The notes beneath the pieces are model-generated. The model saw only the letters and a list, made by a program, of their open reading frames with translations, was not told where the DNA came from and searched no databases. This document shows, in pieces, positions 13,656-17,268 of a DNA stretch of 17,268 bases. The translations under genes and the position numbers were made by a program. Numbering within the stretch: position 1 is the stretch's first letter; each line of letters opens with the position of its first letter. Source of the stretch: Bacillota bacterium (GTDB taxonomy: Bacteria > Bacillota > Clostridia > Lachnospirales > Cellulosilyticaceae); the NCBI GenBank assembly GCA_023412455.1, contig JAEYNQ010000321.1, forward strand, positions 1 to 17,268, given 5' to 3'.

Positions 13656-14870
13656 ATGAAAAATTCTACATTTTGGTATATGAAATTAGAGGAAGTTTTA
13701 AAGAAGCTAGAACAAGTGGGAGAGGTAGAAGGCTTTACACGTATACCTCGAGAGGATATTCCTTATGGGGTATATACAGGCAAAGCTTTTTTGAAACTAA
13801 CAGACCAACAGAAAGAGGAAGTAAGGCAGGTAATTCGTCCTAAATTAACGGAGCTCTTATTAGCAGTAGGAGTCGATTTTAGTAAAAACTTAATATGTCC
13901 ATTCCACGATGATACGACGCCAAGTTTAACCTACGATTCAGATACACATACTCTACATTGTTGGGCATGTTTTGAGGCTGGAAAAACAAAAGATATAATA
14001 GATGTGGTAGGAGACCTATTTAATATTAAATTTTTTACCCAGCAATATGATAAAGTACAAGAACTTATTGTAGAGAGAGGCTCTAATAGTCAACTAAAAT
14101 ACTCATCTTATTATCCTTTTCATAAGGATTCAGATGCTTTAAAAGCTCTCCAAGAAAGGTGCATATCAGTAGCAACAGCTTGTAAGTATAATTTGCAAGT
14201 CATGAGTTATGGCAAGGAGTCTAAATATATTTGCATGCCGGTTAATGATTCTTTCATGGTTAGAAAGAAGATAAAGGGAGGGGATAAATGGAACGATAAT
14301 TGGAACCCAAAGGGGAGCCATGTAGTACCACATCCAATGCAGGAGATTGGGAAAGAGTATAATGATGAGCCAGTGTTTCTTGTAGAAGGTATGTGGGACA
14401 TGCTTGCTGTTTGTGAAGCTTTTGCTCTGGAAGAACGACGTGCATCTGTCATTTCTCTTAATGGGGTAAATAGTACAAGGAAGTTCGTAGAAGAGCTTGA
14501 AGCTTTAGCACCTCAAAGAGAAGAGGTGACAGGTGGTGAACCTAAAAAAGTGAAGCTCATCATATTACTAGATAATGATTTTGCTGGTAAGCAAAAAGCA
14601 GAACAGTTAAGACTTGAACTAAAAAGAAGAGGCTACCCTTATGTATATAAAGAAACATATGAAGTAGTGTCAAAGAACTACTATGAAAAAGAAGGTGAAA
14701 CTTTTAAAATGAAATCAGGTATCTCTCCAAATAAACGAGACGAACTACTAGGAAAAAATCATTTAAGGGAGTACAAAGATGCAAGTGAAGCCTTAGTAGC
14801 AGATATGGATGCCACTGCAGCTAATCTAATGTACATCTTAGAAAAGGCTGAAAAAGAGTTTAATTCTTAA
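13656..14870 (+). CDS. DNA primase, CHC2 zinc finger plus TOPRIM (mobile-element type)
   Basis: A 404-aa primase-like protein. The zinc finger C81-P-F-H84 ... C102-W-A-C105 (CHC2 type, followed by GKTKDIIDVVGDLFNI) binds template DNA. The TOPRIM domain carries E244-G in VFLVEGMWDMLAV and the acidic pair D306/D308 in LIILLDNDFAG. The region between is shorter than in chromosomal DnaG, and the DnaB-binding C-terminal domain of DnaG is not recognisable. Residues 285-298 form a charged insert within TOPRIM. This compact layout is typical of phage and integrated-element primases. It is coupled to the upstream gene (1-nt gap) and precedes a DnaB-type helicase core. Confidence 0.9.
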   Translation: MKNSTFWYMKLEEVLKKLEQVGEVEGFTRIPREDIPYGVYTGKAFLKLTDQQKEEVRQVIRPKLTELLLAVGVDFSKNLICPFHDDTTPSLTYDSDTHTLHCWACFEAGKTKDIIDVVGDLFNIKFFTQQYDKVQELIVERGSNSQLKYSSYYPFHKDSDALKALQERCISVATACKYNLQVMSYGKESKYICMPVNDSFMVRKKIKGGDKWNDNWNPKGSHVVPHPMQEIGKEYNDEPVFLVEGMWDMLAVCEAFALEERRASVISLNGVNSTRKFVEELEALAPQREEVTGGEPKKVKLIILLDNDFAGKQKAEQLRLELKRRGYPYVYKETYEVVSKNYYEKEGETFKMKSGISPNKRDELLGKNHLREYKDASEALVADMDATAANLMYILEKAEKEFNS

Positions 14871-14896
14871 GAAAAGTAAGTTGTGGGAGAAATAAA

Positions 14897-15004
14897 ATGG
14901 ATTGTTCTAACCTAAGTGAAGGGATAATACTTCACTTAGGTATTAAAGATAAAGAAAGGGGTTTTATAAGATGGGAGAAAATAGGTCAGTTAATGAACAA
15001 TTAA
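14897..15004 (+). CDS. possible 35-codon leader ORF overlapping the helicase start
   Basis: ATG 14897 has GGGAG 7 nt upstream and opens a 35-codon frame (starts MDCSNLSEGIILHLGIKDKE) that ends at TAA 15002-15004. It overlaps the helicase gene start (14971) by 34 nt in another frame. It spans the 12-bp hairpin at 14911-14942. It could couple translation of the helicase to that of the primase by opening the hairpin, or be a chance frame. Confidence 0.35.
   Translation: MDCSNLSEGIILHLGIKDKERGFIRWEKIGQLMNN
14911..14942 (+). promoter_or_regulatory. perfect hairpin between primase and helicase genes
   Basis: ACCTAAGTGAAG pairs with CTTCACTTAGGT: a 12-bp perfect stem with an 8-nt loop GGATAATA. 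No T-tract follows (TATTAAAG), so it is not a standard terminator. It ends about 28 nt before the helicase start codon. An RNA control or processing element, or a protein-binding palindrome, are all possible. Confidence 0.55.
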
Positions 15005-16110
15005 TGCAAGAAAATATTGGGGTAGGCACCTTGTTAGAGGAAATGTTAGAAGGTATAGAAAATATACCAAGGAGTATCTCTACAGGAATACCTTCTTTAG
15101 ATAAGGCTTTAGGAGGAGGTATACGCGGGGTAGGTATTACAACCCTCATGGCCCGTCCCTCCTTCGGAAAAACAAGTTTAGCAGCACAAATAGCTCTTCA
15201 TGTAAGTAACGGTGGTCAGCAGGTTATTTATTTTACAAATGATGTAGGAAAAGAAGAAATGCTTATTAAGAATTTATCTCAACTCAGTTATGCTCTATAT
15301 AAAGAGAATGGCTTTAGTATGCAAGAACTTTATGATTTAATTATATCTAGAAAATACAAGTTGGATTCAAACTTTCAACAACTACAAGAAGAGTTTAAAA
15401 AGCAATCTATAAATTTACGTTATATAGATACAGTATCTATGCTTTCAATAGAAGAAATTAAGGAAGATGAAAATGTGGAAGAAGATAAAAAGCAATCTAT
15501 AGATTTACGTTATATAGATACAGTATCTATGCTCTCAATAGAAGAAATTAAGGAAGATGAAAATGTGGAAAAAGATAATAAGATAATCTATAGTGGTAAT
15601 GATTTGGAATATTTAAATGACATAATTAGATGCTATGATAAAGAAATAAAACCATTGCTTATTATAGACTATTTACAGACACTTAATTTGGAAAAAGATT
15701 TTGAAACAAAGAAGAATATAGATGAGGCAGTCAAACGTATAAAGATTATTGCTTTAGCATATAAAATACCTATTCTACTTATTTCATCTATCAATAGACT
15801 ATCTTATGATAGATCCTTAACACTAGATTCACTAAAAGAAGCAGGCTCTATTGAATATCACAGTGATATTGTATGTGGTTTACAATTTGTAGGAATAGGG
15901 AAAGATGGTTTTAATTTAGAAAAGGAAAAAAGCAATGAGTGGTGGAACATGGAAGTCACTATTTTAAAGAATAAGATGGGAAAGGCTGATATAAGAGTAC
16001 CTATAAAATTTTATCCTCGATGTAATCTATTTATTGAACAGAATACAAAAGAAAAAGAGAATGATAATACCATGCCTATCACAGAAAAAATGAAAAAAAA
16101 GAAAAAGTAA
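14971..16110 (+). CDS. DnaB-type helicase core (RecA fold) with internal tandem duplication
   Basis: A 379-aa protein related to the C-terminal ATPase domain of the replicative helicase DnaB, lacking the usual N-terminal primase-interacting domain. Walker A is ARPSFGKTS (61-69), preceded by the typical STGIPSLDKALGGGI; Walker B is LLIIDYLQ (229-236); ILLISSINR (268-276) matches the DnaB LSQLNR motif. Residues 143-172 and 173-202 are a tandem copy of one 30-aa unit (contains LRYIDTVSMLSIEEIKEDEN). Part of this unit looks like the conserved DnaB strand-helix (YIDDTPxLSxxEI) just before Walker B. The protein ends Lys-rich, MKKKKK. AAAGGGG lies 9 nt before the ATG. It is the third gene of the replication-like cluster. 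Confidence 0.88.
   Translation: MGENRSVNEQLMQENIGVGTLLEEMLEGIENIPRSISTGIPSLDKALGGGIRGVGITTLMARPSFGKTSLAAQIALHVSNGGQQVIYFTNDVGKEEMLIKNLSQLSYALYKENGFSMQELYDLIISRKYKLDSNFQQLQEEFKKQSINLRYIDTVSMLSIEEIKEDENVEEDKKQSIDLRYIDTVSMLSIEEIKEDENVEKDNKIIYSGNDLEYLNDIIRCYDKEIKPLLIIDYLQTLNLEKDFETKKNIDEAVKRIKIIALAYKIPILLISSINRLSYDRSLTLDSLKEAGSIEYHSDIVCGLQFVGIGKDGFNLEKEKSNEWWNMEVTILKNKMGKADIRVPIKFYPRCNLFIEQNTKEKENDNTMPITEKMKKKKK
15397..15576 (+). repeat. two 90-bp in-frame tandem repeats inside the helicase gene
   Basis: Copies 15397-15486 and 15487-15576 differ at three positions out of 90 (A/G at base 16, T/C at base 48, G/A at base 85), giving N-to-D, silent and E-to-K changes. Each copy contains the palindrome ATAGATACAGTATCTAT (8-bp arms; 15424-15440 and 15514-15530). 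The near-identity points to a recent duplication, and the reading frame is kept. Confidence 0.95.
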
Positions 16111-16143
16111 AGGAATACCCCATATAGGAACTAATAGAATGAC

Positions 16144-16173
16144 TTGCCTCAAATAGGATAGATACGGTATAAT
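16144..16173 (+). promoter_or_regulatory. promoter of the SLH protein gene
   Basis: TTGCCT (16144-16149) and a consensus TATAAT (16168-16173) are 18 bp apart, 50 nt before the start codon. No terminator is visible after the helicase gene, so read-through may add to expression. Confidence 0.6.
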
Positions 16174-16222
16174 AAATTTAATAATTAAATAATACTAAAT
16201 ATTCTGAAGGGTGGGCGGATAG

Positions 16223-17268
16223 ATGAAGGTAAGAAGACTTTGGGTGATAGTAGTATTGGTGCTTCTACAAATAGGTTTTATTATGCCAGTACAACCATCT
16301 GATACTATAAGCTATAACAAGGAATATATAGAAAAATTAGATAATAAAAGCTTGCTAGAATGCGCAAAGATAAACAATGATGCCATATTTGAGAGTGCTA
16401 CTAATGGTTCAATCGATTTAAAAACCACAAGAGACTTGTTGACATGTGTATCCAAAATAGGTGATAGAATAAATGAAGAGTTATTTGATGACAAGTCATT
16501 TGTACTTTTAACTTTAGAGGATATAACCTTAACTCTTAACAATGTGTTAAAAACACAGGGATATGTAAATAGTAACGAAAAGATAAAGGAAATGTTAGAC
16601 ACGACTAGAGAGTTAGCTGCTCTAAGTGCTAGTGGTCTAAGGCTACAAGGTATAGAAACAGATAGTCTTATTCAAAAGAAAGGTGATTTAACTAATTTCT
16701 CAAGAATAAACAATGTGGTAATAGTTAATGATGTGGATGCTAGTGATCCTAGTAATGAGGGGGTATTGTATGCTCTCGAAAAAGGTATTATGGATGTTGA
16801 TACAAGTAATAAATTCAATGCTACTAGCAAATTAACGGTAGGGGATGCTTTAATCTATGCATCACGTATTTTCTGTATTTACAGGGGTGACTTTTCTTTA
16901 GTAGAGGATGCTAAGGAGGCACATGATTTTTTAGTAACAAACAAGGTCATTCCTACAAAATACTACACAAATTATGATGCATTAGCTAGTAAAGAAATAT
17001 TAGCACATTTATTCTCATCTATTCTAGATAAGAATGACTTTGTGGCTATTAATAATGCATTTATTTGTGACGTAAAAACAAGTTCACAATACTACATTAA
17101 CATCAAGGTAATGACGGATTCAGGTATTATGGACTTAGATAGTAGTTTGAATTTCAATCCTGATGCTTATGTAACAAGAAAAGATTGTGCATCTGTGGCT
17201 TTTCGTTTAGTCAATCCAGCTACACGTATACAAACATTTGATATGGTTGCAAGCAATATAGTTTCAAC
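16223..17268 (+). CDS. secreted SLH-domain protein (partial, runs off the right edge)
   Basis: The frame is open from ATG 16223 to the window end: 348 residues without a stop. AAGGGTGGGCGG lies a few nt upstream. Residues 1-23 (MKVRRLWVIVVLVLLQIGFI) form a signal peptide. A polar helical region follows (about 30-165). Then come SLH-like repeats: about 180-217 (YALEKGIMDVDTSNKFNATS), a weaker one at about 235-280, and a clear one at about 292-330 (VMTDSGIMDLDSSLNFNPDA, then YVTRKDCASVAFRL). SLH repeats normally hold proteins to pyruvylated secondary wall polymers, so this is likely a surface protein. What follows the SLH part is outside the window. It is transcribed from its own promoter after the replication-like genes. 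Confidence 0.85.
   Translation, partial: MKVRRLWVIVVLVLLQIGFIMPVQPSDTISYNKEYIEKLDNKSLLECAKINNDAIFESATNGSIDLKTTRDLLTCVSKIGDRINEELFDDKSFVLLTLEDITLTLNNVLKTQGYVNSNEKIKEMLDTTRELAALSASGLRLQGIETDSLIQKKGDLTNFSRINNVVIVNDVDASDPSNEGVLYALEKGIMDVDTSNKFNATSKLTVGDALIYASRIFCIYRGDFSLVEDAKEAHDFLVTNKVIPTKYYTNYDALASKEILAHLFSSILDKNDFVAINNAFICDVKTSSQYYINIKVMTDSGIMDLDSSLNFNPDAYVTRKDCASVAFRLVNPATRIQTFDMVASNIVS

Noticed and set aside
15397..15576. Tandem repeats considered as a CRISPR-like or minisatellite array.
   Set aside because: Only two directly abutting units, no spacers, and the reading frame is preserved inside a helicase gene; it is a coding duplication.
16312..16602. Minus-strand 96-codon frame under the SLH gene.
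   Set aside because: The plus strand is open for 348 codons with signal peptide, ribosome binding site and SLH repeats; the antisense frame has none of these.
9789..17268. Whole right part as a complete prophage or integrative element.
   Set aside because: No integrase, relaxase, capsid, terminase or flanking direct repeats are visible in the window, so only an element-like gene content can be claimed.

Overview
The window looks like a low-GC, Gram-positive Clostridia chromosome, probably of the Lachnospirales/Cellulosilyticum type. This rests on AT-rich DNA, strong AGGAGG-type ribosome binding sites, sigma-A promoters (TTGACA/TATAAT), SLH (S-layer homology) proteins, and two small families I associate mainly with Clostridia (DUF3881-like and DUF3783-like). 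The organism is inferred from family content, not from a marker gene.

Left part (1-8600) is housekeeping chromosome in short, separately terminated units. It holds the tail of an unknown gene, a secreted D-Ala-D-Ala carboxypeptidase with an SLH-like tail (minus), a TetR regulator with AT-rich inverted repeats in the divergent gap, tRNA-Arg(TCG), and a two-gene envelope operon (small TM/coiled-coil protein plus membrane-anchored polysaccharide deacetylase). It continues with a glycerophosphodiester phosphodiesterase, a DUF3881-like protein, tRNA-Arg(CCT), leucyl aminopeptidase pepA, and a convergent DUF3783-like gene whose stop codon overlaps that of pepA. An intergenic repeat of about 78 bp lies at 114-191 and 6298-6374, each time directly after an intrinsic terminator.

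Middle part (8600-9700): rlmH (23S rRNA pseudouridine-1915 methyltransferase) faces a shortened, divergent RlmH paralogue across one bidirectional terminator. The two have lost different conserved parts. The normal-length copy keeps the glycine-rich SAM loop but lacks the C-terminal Tyr-His-Lys tail. The short copy has the tail but lacks the glycine loop and the Pro-His motif. Because RlmH dimers build each active site from both subunits, this suggests possible specialisation into a heterodimer.

Right part (9700-17268) looks accessory, perhaps part of an integrated element. It has an Amidoligase_2-family enzyme followed by a gamma-glutamylcyclotransferase-like protein, and a D12-class adenine DNA methyltransferase with an N-terminal ribbon-helix-helix-like segment. 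A replication-like cluster follows: an unrecognised 310-aa protein, a CHC2/TOPRIM primase, and a DnaB-type helicase core with a fresh 90-bp in-frame tandem duplication. The window ends inside a secreted SLH-domain protein. No integrase, transposase or recombinase is visible, so the boundaries and mobility of this region cannot be settled here.
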